64,000 bases of DNA from Diphasiastrum complanatum (taxonomy: Eukaryota; Streptophyta; Lycopodiopsida; Lycopodiales; Lycopodiaceae), in the NCBI GenBank assembly GCA_029204225.1, contig CM055095.1, forward strand, positions 16,706,870 to 16,770,869, read 5' to 3'. Shown here piece after piece: positions 1 through 12,000 of this stretch; the stretch's first letter is position 1; each line of letters begins with the position of its first letter. A program made the position numbers and the translations under genes. The notes below the pieces were generated by a model, which saw nothing but the letters and a program-made list of their open reading frames with translations, searched no databases and had not been told where the DNA came from.

Positions 1-7
1 TTCAAGT

Positions 8-703
8 GTGCATCTTGCAAGGGTGGTGACCATTGGAGAGTCTACTATCTTTGAATACTTTTTGGAAAGTATTAGTAGACATGAGGTGACTTGTTTCTTA
101 CCTTTAAGATTCATGGTGTTTATTACTTTGTATGACAAGACAATGAAATGGGATGCTTTGAAATCTACATTTGTTGTTGATAAAGCAATTTCATTGGATA
201 ACTATTTTTGTAATAGTTTGAATAGTGTCATAAAAGATGAAACATCATTTGTATTGGAAATATTTGGGTCCACATGCTTTGAGCATGATCATTCCAATGT
301 AAGGACCAAAGATTATCCTATTTCAATGATAGGAATAATGGTAGTGTTTTGCTCTTCAAGTAGAGATTGTAGAATCTACTTGTTTTCATCCAAAGAATTT
401 GTCAATGGTGGAAATGTGATCTTTCAAGAGTGGAAGATTTGTAAACTTGAAGAGGCACCTTTGGATCAACACCTTATTCAATTCATTGATGGTTTGGAGT
501 CAAGTCAAGTGGAGGAGCAAGCTCAAGACCCGAGGACTCCAAGAAGAACCTTGAGTATCAAGATGGAGCCATCTAGGCTCAATCATATGGATCAAGCAAG
601 ACAAGTTGTCTTTGGCAGCATGATTTATGCACTTAATATTTTAATTGATGTATCTTCAAGTGCACAAAATGCCTTGGAATCCATGGCTTGGCATGATGTT
701 TAG
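8..703 (+). CDS. Unrecognised ORF upstream of a 3' LTR (231 aa)
   Basis: An open frame of 231 codons ends about 210 bases before a polypurine tract and LTR on the same strand. It therefore probably lies in the 3' internal region of an LTR retrotransposon whose pol is outside the window. I recognise no domain. The protein is mixed hydrophobic and charged, with a glutamate- and glutamine-rich stretch near residues 165-180 and no clear signal peptide or membrane segment. It could be an extra 3' ORF of the element, a transduced host fragment, or chance. The reading frame may extend left of the window. Confidence 0.3.
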   Translation: MHLARVVTIGESTIFEYFLESISRHEVTCFLPLRFMVFITLYDKTMKWDALKSTFVVDKAISLDNYFCNSLNSVIKDETSFVLEIFGSTCFEHDHSNVRTKDYPISMIGIMVVFCSSSRDCRIYLFSSKEFVNGGNVIFQEWKICKLEEAPLDQHLIQFIDGLESSQVEEQAQDPRTPRRTLSIKMEPSRLNHMDQARQVVFGSMIYALNILIDVSSSAQNALESMAWHDV

Positions 704-913
704 TTTTGAAGTGTGCTACATGTATATAGACACATTTATGGAACATCTTGTAAGGGATCCTCTAAGAGGTGGTGAAAAATCCTTCATGGACATCATTCTC
801 TATTGGAGTCTCAAAAGTTCCTTCTTTGTAGCTGGATTTTTTAGACACTTCTAAAAGCTTTCATTGATCTATCAAGAGAGTTGTAAATAGATCAAGCTAA
901 ATTTGAGGAGGAG

Positions 914-1620
914 TGTGAAGAATTGCCAAAAATTGGCAAATCTAGCTTGATAAAAAACCATGTAGAATAGTGTAAATTGTGTACACAAGTGGGTCCCACA
1001 CATGTGAGGCCATGATGCCACATGGGAAACCCATCCTAATGTAGGTTAGGTCAAGTCAAGAGAGTTGGTCATGTCTATTTGGTGGTCATCCCTACTTTAT
1101 AGGACCTACACCTAAGTTTAAGGTGAAAATTTGACCAACTAGCTACCTACCAAGCATAACTCTAGGAAATAGAGTAGGGTTTCATTTTAGGTCAAGGAGA
1201 GTGAGTTAACTTCCTTATTACATGCTGGAAATCCACCTAACTTCAAGAAGAAAGTCGAATTTGCTATGTATTCCCTCTCTCCATAGTGAGAAGATAGAAA
1301 ATTTTGGGTTTTGGAGCTCATTGGCAATCTCAAGCTAGTTCACTATGTACATTGAGTTTTTGTGATCCAAATGAAACCAAATCAATTTCTACTTGTTTCT
1401 CAGGTTGAAGGCCGTACTACAGCCTGTAGTACACACGTGTGGGCTCGGATTTCAATGTTTATCAATGCTTTTGATTGTTAATGCTTGTTGTTTGTCAAAT
1501 TGCCAATCTAGATCAACTTTTTTGTGTCTAGTTTTTTGATAGATTGTTAAGCAAACATCCAATCACTCTTGTGGATCTTTTGTAGATCCATTTATGGTCC
1601 TAAAGTACAATAATTTCACA
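914..1620 (+). mobile_element. 3' LTR of a plus-strand LTR retrotransposon
   Basis: The segment begins TGTGAA and ends TTCACA, a six-base terminal inverted repeat with TG...CA ends. A purine-rich tract (TTGAGGAGGAG, 903-913) lies directly upstream, as expected of a polypurine tract before a 3' LTR. Length is 707 bp. The 5' LTR and most of the internal region would lie left of the window, so family assignment is not possible. Confidence 0.6.
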
Positions 1621-1794
1621 CTTAGAGACTGTTCAGGGCCTCCTCTACCCTCTCACACCTCCTCCGCTAGCTGTGAACAGTCCAAACACAAAAAAACACA
1701 GAAAACTAACTCTAAACACCCAAAAATCTACCTAAAACTACTCTAAAAAGCAAGAATTAGCTAAAATGCAACTACACTAGTTAGTGGAAACCTA

Positions 1795-1812
1795 TCCCCG
1801 ACATCGGCGCCA
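1795..1812 (-). other. Primer binding site, tRNA-Asp type
   Basis: On the minus strand this reads TGGCGCCGATGTCGGGGA. It is close to the tRNA-Asp-complementary PBS typical of Athila/Tat-like gypsy elements. It sits one base from the CA end of the minus-strand LTR at 1814-2639. Only about 190 bp of internal sequence (1621-1813) remains before the neighbouring LTR. Confidence 0.65.
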
Positions 1813-1813
1813 C

Positions 1814-2639
1814 TGTTGGGTCTTCAATCTGCTGTAGTAGTAACCCTCCCGCCTGTCAACAAGGGTTAGTTCACTGGATAGGCACCTAACTATGCATAGA
1901 TGCTATTTTTAGTTAGTTCCCTACTTTTCATCTATCTCTACCACCACTAACACTACTTCCACTAACTCTACTCCCCTAAGCTACCTTCATCATGATTGTA
2001 AGTGAAAGGAAGGGGGAGATTATAAGAGATTGAGAAGAGAAGAGAGAAAGGGAGAGATAGAGAGTGAGGGTGGAGGTTAGCTCAAATGCTCCTTTGAATA
2101 GCAAATGAGGATGCTTCTCTCCAAAAAGTGGTAGAGTTTCCTCCTTCTCATTAAGCATGAAAATAGAGTACAAATGGTGCATTTTTATAAATGGGGAAAG
2201 CCCTTGTCCCAAAATCCTATTGGCTAATATTTACATTGATCCTATCCATTCATCTTGGACCCAACTTGATCCAAGGGTCCACAAAAAGTACATTGGAAAT
2301 CACAAGATTCATGTGAGTCCAAAATTGGACCCAACTCTAAAAAATAAACTCTAAGTTTAAAATTGACTTTGGGCCTCAAGTTTTATTTTAATTACAAAGG
2401 GCCCAAGTTTATTATTTTATTTAGAACTTAACTTGCGTGCTCATTGGGCCATGGGCTCATACGCGCAGGATGCCATGCCTTCGCAACACATTTTATTGGT
2501 TGATTTTATTTATTTACAATGTGTTGGGACTTGCGTGCTCATTGGGCCATGGGCTTATACGCGCAGGATGCCATGCCTTCGCAACGCATTTTATCGGTCG
2601 ATTTTATTTATTTACAATGTGTTGGGAATACCCCCAACA
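1814..2639 (-). mobile_element. 5' LTR of a minus-strand gypsy-like element
   Basis: The plus strand begins TGTTGGG and ends CCCCCAACA, giving TG...CA ends with a near-perfect terminal inverted repeat. The adjoining tRNA-Asp-type PBS shows this is the 5' LTR of an element reading leftward. The internal region is cut off after about 190 bp. The LTR is 826 bp and contains a purine-rich stretch near 2005-2075 and an internal 98-bp duplication. Confidence 0.65.
2431..2626. repeat. Two tandem copies of a 98-bp unit inside the LTR
   Basis: Both units start ACTTGCGTGCTCATTGGGCC, at 2431 and 2529, and end at GTGTTGGG. They differ at a handful of positions (for example cacatttta versus cgcatttta). 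Confidence 0.85.
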
Positions 2640-2927
2640 TATATTTATGACGATAAAGAATAAAATGTTTCAGTATAACATCTATCCTTAAGCAATGACC
2701 ATTTACATAGTTGAAAAATGAAAAGGTCTCATATAGCATTGTGTGCCCCTTTGTAGCCAAGTTTGATAAGAAGAGACCCAAGCTAGAACTTCAACCTATG
2801 TGCCCTCAAGAGCCGATTTGAAGCCTCAATGTCCCAAAATGGGTAGGCTTAAGTGAGGATTAGACTTTCAATATTATAGATGATGTTGTCTTCCAAAGGA
2901 GTCTATTCCATTATACAAGAAGTCCAA

Positions 2928-3070
2928 CGGGGTTGGCTCAGTTGGTTAGCTTGACATCCAAAGTTTCTTTGGTCTCAGGTTCGAGCCTCCCCTTGGAAAC
3001 CAAGAAGCATTATACATACTTGCATATACACATGCACATACATACTTATAGATATTATATCATCTAAGTG
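2928..3070 (+). mobile_element. tRNA-derived SINE
   Basis: An internal Pol III promoter is visible: A box TGGCTCAGTTGG at 2934-2945 and B box GGTTCGAGCC at 2978-2987, 32 bases apart. The flanks do not fold into a full tRNA acceptor stem. Sequence continues after the B box into an AT-rich, ATACATA-containing tail. This pattern is typical of plant tRNA-derived SINEs rather than a tRNA gene. The 3' end is uncertain. Confidence 0.6.
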
Positions 3071-5861
3071 CTTGAGTGAGACATGTGCACCACAAAATAA
3101 TTCCATGGAGCGGGGGGAAATCTACACAGCTATGTGGTTTGTTCAAAACTCAACTACATATTCGTCACAAAAATGCATAAAATATAGAAGATAAATTCAT
3201 TCTAAGAATATATAGACTCCAAGTAAAGAGACAAAAGACAAGAAACTCCAAATCAAACTTTCAAATCCAAAAATTCAAAAAGTAAGAATGTGACTTATCA
3301 ATGACTATGAAATAAACAGAAAAATTATGGTGCCCAACTTATGGTGTGAAATGAAAGGGCATTGCTTCATATGTGGTGGAAAAATCTTGACATACATAAT
3401 AATCTATTATTAAGAAAATATTAAGCATGTATCATACCTCATGTGCTTGATATCTAAAAGAGTGTGTTGTGCTTTTTGTTATTTGAGTCTTTTATGTTGG
3501 CAAAAGAACTTTTTAAGTTTTCTGTTTAATTTGTATACACATCAATGATAAATTTATTTTAACTTTTTATGGATGAGTGACGTTTCTAACCAACAAATTT
3601 ACTTACAAATTTCATGCTTTGAAGTTTGTGCGTTAACTTGAAATACATATTAACTAGTGATCTCAAATACCATGTAACTATACTCAAAGGGATACACATC
3701 AAAGTATGCAAGAATGCATGTACATGTACATGTGTTATGGAAACTATGTTTATATATGGAGTTGAGAAGTCAAAACTACAAGGAATAAGCTAATTAGCTC
3801 TAGTCTCTTATAGTTCACTGACCTCATTTTTATATGTCATGCAATAACTTTATGTACTTACAAAATAGCTCACAATGATTTACATCTATGTACATGGGGT
3901 TGTCAATGACATTTCCAACAAACCCACATAGAACCCATTGCCATATTTTGAGCTTTGAAGTCCAAATATTCCATAACATGTTCCTCAAGTAAGTTGTTTT
4001 ATATTTGTGCCATAAATTTTTCCATTTAATATAACATCAGCATAATGTTCCTTGTCATGTCCCTTCACCTAGGCTACAAAACTTGCGTTTCCATGCAAAT
4101 ATCATTCTTAAATTAATGTCATTGTGAAAGTTTTTGTTCTATAGCATAATCGAAAAAGTATGTTTATGACTTTCTTGTTCTTTAGTAGCCTAGGCAATCA
4201 AAGGCACAACAGTAAAGATATTACCTAGACAAGGACTTGAACGTGACTTGTCCCTACCTCTTGTACCAAACGAGACATTCTATGAGCATAATGAAAATCT
4301 CCATATGGTTAATCTATGAGAATGCAACCTAGAGTTGTTATGATCGGGCTCATTTTAGGGTCTTCTTTGCTACCGACTTCGGAAACTGAAAGACCGAGTT
4401 GATAGAAAGAATTTCAAAAAAGTTAATTATGCAATTATTCTTTATACAAACAGCACAAACACAAAAAAAATTGCATAACCTAAATCATACCGTATTGCAC
4501 AAGTTATATGACTTAACAATGGTAGAGGTTGAGAAATTTTCTATGAATACATAATACTCTGACTAAAACTTAGCCAAAAACACAAACTTAGAAATATGGC
4601 TCAGATTTAATGTATCGACATTTTTTAGAATTAGATGAAAAATGGACCTCGTGGTCTTGAAAACAATATCTAGAATCAGAAAATTCACCTTTTCTAATTT
4701 ATATCATAGTAAATTTCCAAGCTACTATAAGCACATGAACAAATGTCTACGACCACTATCTAGAGATATTTGTCCTTTACATTTTCCTTAGGTTAGGCTT
4801 GGTTAGACATATGATCTGAAACACACAACATTGGAAAACATAAACATGAAGATATTGTCAAAAAATTTGGCTTTTTCTAGGAAAAGTCCTCAAATTTTGC
4901 TGAATTTTAGCCCAGTATTTGAAAAAAACTGCTAGCTCGATGATATGTAGAACCATAGACATGAGTCAAGAATTTAGTACATTATCATATTTTTGTGGTA
5001 ATATCCTCCAGTTCAATAGACATTCACTTTCAACCTATTTGGACCACAGCATAGTTTTGAATGAAAAAGGATCTGAGGTCCATTCGAGTGTGCTGGCCTG
5101 GCCCACTGAAATCGGCCAAATACAGCTCTGGTTCAGCAGATCATTTTTTGAGTGAAAATTTACAATAGATAATTTTGACTTATCCCACAGCTTCTAGAAA
5201 TACTAGCATAAATATTTCCTGTCAGCTGAGATTTTAATCATTTTAAGCAGAAATCCAGAGCAAGCAATCTTGTTAACAATGTTCACCAAGATCGAGACGA
5301 GGAAAGCAATGGCCTCACTCCTTTGAGAAATTGTGAAATGAGTTGATAAGTTATGCATGAGCATTAATAATGTTTTCTATCCCTACTTCCTTTCATGCTT
5401 TCAGCTTGTGTCAGTAAAGGCTCGCTCACTCTATAGAGCCAAAAGAGCCGTTGTTTTCGTCTGATTGCCACAATAAAGCTTGAAATTTCTACCACCTACA
5501 TGTTTTGAAAATTATAACTTCCCCCTCAGGATTCCATCAGGGATTCAAAATGAGAGTACAATTTTTTTATACTGAAAACTGCAATGTCAGATGAATAGCA
5601 TCTGTGGTCTTTATAATAATCACTCATATCATTCTACTGCTTCCATTGCATCTTATTTCTTAATAATTAATTGGTCTTACAACAAAACCAGAACAAATCT
5701 CAAGGAACAATAGTCAAACTCTGTCTCTAGTCTCTCTAAAAGTAAGGAGGTAATTACAATCATCTCCACCATTATTTGTCAGGGTGGTACGTTACAGAGA
5801 GATAATATTTTTCAATTGGAATTGTTTTAGAACAATGGGCATACCAAATGCTTTATGTAGC
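3071..5861. other. AT-rich 3' flank of the hydrolase gene, no gene seen
   Basis: No coding region, RNA gene or element end is recognisable here. The part just below 5862 should hold the 3' UTR of the minus-strand hydrolase gene; I could not place a poly(A) signal confidently. Confidence 0.5.
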
Positions 5862-6023
5862 TTAAGGGCACAATTCAAAACGTTCTTGCAGCAAGTCACC
5901 GACCTCAAAGAGAGATTTAACTTTGAAGTCAGGGCACTGTTCAGCAGGCAGTGTTGTCACGTCATACCTGTCTGACTCATCCAGGAGGCAAGTCAGGGCA
6001 CCAGCAGTTTTGCCACATACTAC
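5862..6023 (-). CDS. Hydrolase exon 5 (C terminus and stop)
   Basis: It follows acceptor CCATTGCAG| after a 336-bp intron. It encodes 53 residues beginning [17 protein letters not shown], then a variable acidic tail, ending in TAA. The CGK-AGA-TCLLDE block is strongly conserved in plant members of this family. Confidence 0.92.
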   Translation of the reverse strand, partial: VVCGKTAGALTCLLDESDRYDVTTLPAEQCPDFKVKSLFEVGDLLQERFELCP

Positions 6024-9000
6024 CTGCAATGGCAACAAGATATTAAGAAAACAAGATGTCCCAGAATCTATTCAACGTAACAAGCTTGAAAATGAAAAAG
6101 ATCATATAGCAATCAAGTGTTCAAATATCTCTTCTGTTACTTATGTTGATACTCAAGTTTATAATCTTATGAAAAGGAAGCTTTGTTAGTAATAAGTATG
6201 TGACAAATCATGATTTACTATCATCTAGCAGAACTCAATGAACCACGCATTCAAACTCTTGATAATAAGCAGTCACAGCATTTCAGCACTCTGATTTCAA
6301 AAAAATAGATGACAAAAAAAATGCACAATATATTTTGTCAAATGGAAAACAAAACTTACATCGTCCTTGGCACTATCACCAACCATCAGGACCTCCTCAG
6401 GAGAAAGTCCCCACATGTTACAAATGTGGAGAAGTGGAGCAGCACTTGGTTTGTAAGGACGAAATTCACGACTAAGTGCAGGATTGAACTCTTTCAACTG
6501 CATTACTTCATTCCCACAACGAAGCACATAAATCAGTATCTGTTAAAATTTTACTAACAGGAAAACTGTAGAGTGTTTTAGGATCTCTTACCCAAAATGC
6601 AATCTATAAAGAGTTCTAGGACACCAAATAATAAATGCCCTAAGATGCAGACAGCCAGCTTAAGATGCATGAACTGATTTCAAAATCATTAATAACAAAT
6701 CATGATTGAGATTATTTAGGGCGTGATATTTAATCAAGAAATTCCAGCATGATTCAATTTATAATTGAGGCAAACAAGGGAATAGAACATAAAATATAAG
6801 GCAGGCAGGAGAGCATGCATTAGATGCACAATGCGAGTTTGAGAGATTAATAAAGATTTCTGCAGTTTAAAGTCACCACCAAAAACGCTTCATATGTCCT
6901 TGTCCTGCCTATATCTTGAGTAAGAGCTTCCCCTAACCATGCTTTGTCACATGAGCCTTCTTATTCCATGTTAAAAAAAACACAAAAGCTCCTTCTCCTC
7001 CCACTTTCTAGAGGTGAGGTGGTGTTCATACACCAAGGAAGTAAGGAACATGTTTGAATGGATCCAGAAATTGGAGCCACTCTTCAAGAAGTTTGACCAT
7101 CACATACTTGTAGGAGATGAAGATGGAGAACTAACCTTCTGTCATAGAAGACAAAATTAAGTGGAACATTTTGAAAGGTAAGAGCTCTACTATGCTACAT
7201 GAAGCTCCCATTCAGGGGACTTTGGTCAGTACTAGGGACTGAGCTTTAAAGAAATTGCCAAGCAAAACTTAGAGGGAAACTTGTAGCCAAGCTAACAATC
7301 CCAACAGAAACATTGGATTCCACGAAAACATGTAAGCAAGATGGACATGATGTATATTTAGAGGCTCTGAGTTGAAAGCATAATTGCAGCAGCGATTCGC
7401 AAATCGCGAATCGCTGTCAAAAAAAATAGCAATTCGCTGCGAATCGCTGTTTTTTTTTTTTTAAACCAGGCAATATGGGTATCGGTAGAGAGGGAAAAAT
7501 TAGAGGATTGCAGATAGACAAGTCGTGTTAGAGTCCAGTTATGACTATCGTGACCTTGGCACGGCCGGTCACCTGAGGGCCTGACGCCAAGTATTGGCAA
7601 GGGCCAGTGACCGAGGAGGACATCAGTCCCAAGTTGGGACCGGTGCGTCACGAGCAGTGACCCTGTGTGGCCGCCTGACAAGTTGTCAGAGATGCGGTGT
7701 GTCTTGACCGACGGGACCCTAGCCGTCAGTGACGAGATGCTACCCGACAAGTAGTCGGGGTGACCAAGAGGGTGGTCTTTGGCGGGGCACGGGGGTGGTA
7801 CCCTATGAGTCACTCAGTATTCACAGGTCACAGGGGCTAGGCATGCCAAGTGGACTGATCACCCACAGGTGGATGCCATGTGCCAGGTGACGGGAATAGC
7901 AGGTAGAAGGACTCAAGGAGGGGGTGCCTATGGTTGGGAGGGGGATTCTACACACCGGCTTCTAGGATTCACGAGCTTGGAGAGACTGGCTTGTGACAAA
8001 TTGGTATCAGAGCCTCGTTCTAGAGAGAGAAACGCTCGTTCTAGAGAGAGAAACGTCCGTTCTAGAGAGAGAAAGTGAGAAAAAGCTTGGTTTTTTCACC
8101 ATAACTTGGTCTATAGTGCTCAAATTTGAGGGAGATCTGTCTCAAATCATTTCTAGTGGGTAGTCGCTGTAGATCAGCAGGGATTCACGCTGCAAATTCT
8201 GAGATTTCAGAAAATTTTAAAGTTTTGGAGGGCCAGCGCATTTTTCCTGAAGGTTTTTCGCTTATAACTCTCCGGAACCTTCTCAGATCCTGATCAGATT
8301 TTGGGAGCATGTTTCTAGTATCCATAGCGATCCTTTACGCTGGTTTTGGAGCAGATTTGCCTCTGTTTCACTAAAAAGTCGATTTCCAAGCAAAAAACAG
8401 GTCAGATTTTTGGATTGGACATAACTTCTCCGATTTATCTCCGATTTCTGATGTTAGAGTTTCAGATTGGGCCTAGTAGGAGGGCGACCTATTGCTAATT
8501 GACCGTTCGTGAAAAGCTTTTGCCGTTTGGAAGAAATTTGACGTCAAACAGCCCACTTTTTTCCTGTTTTTTTCGACTTTCAAGCCGATTTGGTGCCCAA
8601 ATTAAGTTCTTTACCGACTTGTTTACCAGCGTAGGACGCAAGGGAAGTACTACCTGTCCTTGGCTTTGTTACTTTCCAGTTGCCTTTTGTCTCTTTCAGT
8701 TCTAAATTGTCAATAGACTGAACATTTCTTTTCCTGACTGTGTTTCAATAAGTCCAATTTTTAGGTTGATTTCGTGCTGTCTCTGTTGTGTTTCATAATG
8801 GAAGATGATAGACTTGATATTCCGCTCAGTCCACCCGTTGCTCTTCCATCACCACCACCCAGCCCTGTGCTTAGTCCTGCCCATAATCCGCCTACAGTGG
8901 CTGCTCGTTCGCCTGCTGGTACTTCCCCTTCTGTACAAGCTCGCATGGATAGTGTGGAAAAGACCGTCGCAGAGATGCGAGCAATGATGGTATTTGGTGA

Positions 9001-12000
9001 TTATGCGTCTTCCTCGCAGTATGCTCCACCTTATCCGTCTTCTGCTATTCGTCCTATGTTACCTCCACCCTATCCAGAAGACAAAGATATTAAACCTACC
9101 CGTTTCGCTGGAAACACTCCCCAACGTAATACTGATATCGTAGATCAGTGGTTGCATAAGTGGGAAGAGTATTTTGATTTGAAACGGTCCCGAACTGATG
9201 GGGGTTGGCGGGTCCGCAAAGCTGCTTACCATTTCACTGATTTTGCTGACAGGTGGTGGCGCAAGTTGTTGAAGTCTAACCAGGCTCCATCCACCTGGCT
9301 TGAGTTTAAGCGAGCTTTCAGAGCTCAGTTTATTCCCCCACATGAGCATGTGCGTGCGATGGATGCTTGGCTTTTGCATCGTCAGAGGCAGTACATGGTG
9401 CAGGAATATGCTGACTGGTATCGTGAGATACTTAACAAGATTCCGGAAGAGATTCCCGAGTGGCTGGTAGTCCACAAGTTCATATTTGGCCTTCGTGAAG
9501 AGTTGAGGCCTTCGATGCTTAATGAAAGGTGCAAGACCTTAGAAGAGGCAGTTGCTACAGCTCTCAGCTTTGAAGGTAATGTGCGCACCAAGGCTGAATC
9601 TGGAGTGCCAAGCTGGCCTCAGAAGAAGGGTTCGCGAAAGTCTGGCCAAGTTGGTCAGAAAGGCTTTTCGCAGAAGGATCCTATCCAGATGCAGCAGACT
9701 TTGAAGCGCCAAGCGGGATCTCCTATGGATTGTCGTGCTTACAACAAGTCTCCCCTCAGTCCTGAGCAAAAGGAAAAGGCCAAGAAAGACGGATTATGTT
9801 TTTATTGTCTTGGCAAGCATCTTTTCAAAGATTGTCCTCGGCGTACGGGCAAGAAGCTCCATACTATGCAACGTCAAGATGAGGGCAAGGATGAGGAAAT
9901 TCTGGATGACTTGTTGGTAAGTGATGATGAGGACACTCGTCGTGTCATGACTATTTCGGTGCGGAAGCTTGTTCCAGAGGCACCAGTTTGTTTCGTGTCC
10001 ACCAAAGCGCGGGAAGCTTATCAGTTTCCAGATAGTGAACTGATACGCATGAGGGGAAAACTGGAAGGTCATGACGTGCTCGTCGTATTTGACACCAGTT
10101 CCTCGCATAATATCATCAATTCTCGTGTGGTGAAGAAATTTCACTTGGCTACTGTTCCATCTGATTACCGGTATACTATTGAGATGCCAGATGGTAAGGG
10201 AATAGAGGTTTGGGATGAAAGAATCTCTCGGGCGTCTTTGTCTATTCAGACGTATACCGAGAAGTTAGATTTTGAAATCACTAAACTAGCTAAGTTTGAA
10301 ATTGTACTTGGTAAGCGGTGGCATGCAAGTAAGCAGCCCACTATAGATTTTAAATCACAGGTGTATAAGTTCGGGCATGAGGGTATGTCTCATGTCTTAA
10401 AGGGGGAGAGACCATCTGTTGAGGGTCCTCTTGTTACCTATATGCAAATAAAGAGAATGGAGATTCAGTATTTGTGGTTGTGTTATGTGAATGTTGATTT
10501 CAGTTTTGATTCTTATGTTGGTAATAATCAGATAAGCACACTCACTAATAAACCACAAGAAGCTTCATTTACTTTTGCATCCCCTAGTGCACATGTATTT
10601 GCATTACAGTCTAGATGTGACCCAGCAAGTGAGTTGGAGAAGTCCATCCGCACACAGTTCAAACACGTGCTAATTAGTAATATGCCAGAGGGATTGCCGC
10701 CTAGTTGGAACGTTGATCATCATATTGAGCTTGTTCCAGGGGCAAGTCCGGTATGTAGGCCTCCTTATAGGATGAGCCTAAAAGAGGAAGAGGAAGTCAG
10801 AAAGATGTTGGAGGAGTATCTCAAGTTGGGGTACATCCGTCCAAGTTATTCACCTTTCGCCTCTCCTATTTTACTTGTTAAGAAAAAGGACGGTAGTTTC
10901 CGGATGTGTGTAGATTACAGGGGATTGAATAAGATCACTGTAAAGCACAGGTATCTGATGCCTAGGATGGATGATCTACTGGATGCGTTGCAAGGTGCAA
11001 CCATTTTCAGTAAGATAGATCTCAAAAGTGGATACCATCAAATACGGATTCGAGATGAAAACGTCCAGAAGATGGGCTTCCGAACCCGTTTCGGTCATTA
11101 TGAATTTTTGGTTATGCCATTTGGGTTAACCAATGCCCCAGCCACGTTCATGATGCTCATGAATGATGTCTTGCGAGATTATATTAGCAAGTTTGTCGTC
11201 AATTTTATTGACGATATATTGGTTTTTAGTAAAGCGGTTGACGAGCATGAGATTCATCTCAAGACCGTTTTGGGCAAGTTACAAGCTTCTGTCTTGTATG
11301 CCAATGCTCAGAAGACAGAGTTGTGTAAGACTCGTGTCAAGTATTTGGGTCACGTAGTGACAGCTGAGGGTATTTCGGTTGATCCAGCCAAGGTGGCTGT
11401 GGTTAAGAAGTGGCCGAGGCCTACCGATATACGCCAATTACAGTCTTTCTTAGGCTTTTGTAAGTTCTACCGGCGGTTCGTTAGGGATTATTCCTGGATA
11501 GCTGCTCCTTAAACGGACCAGTTAAGGAAAAACAACACTGTGGTTCGATGGGATGCTGAAGCTCAGCAACGTTTTGAAAACTTGAAGGAGTCTGTGGCCA
11601 CGGCTCCAATTCTCAAGATTGTGGATACCCAGAAACCTTTTGACCTAGAGACGGATGCAAGTGGCATTGCCGCAGGTGCAGTGTTGAGCCAAGAGGGTAG
11701 ACCAGTAGCCTTTGAAAGTAAGAAGTTGACACCAGCTCAACAGAGATATCCTACACACGAGCAAGAGCTGTATGCGATTATACATGCGCTCAAGGTGTGG
11801 AGACATTATTTATATGGTGCCGAGTTTTATGTGTACACTGATCATCATACTTTAAGGTATTTTTGCACTCAGCCAGATTTGAAGGGCCGCCAAGCTCGGT
11901 GGGCCGAGCTGATGCAGGAATTTCATTTGGAAATTCGCTTCCGAAGAGGGAAGGAAAATGTGGTCGCTGATGCACTATCTCGTATACTGCATCAGATGAG

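Noticed and set aside
2928-3000. tRNA gene
   Set aside because: A and B boxes are present, but acceptor and anticodon stems do not form and sequence continues as a SINE body.
7358-7813. 151-aa minus-strand frame
   Set aside because: It lies antisense across the chromovirus LTR start and has no domain.
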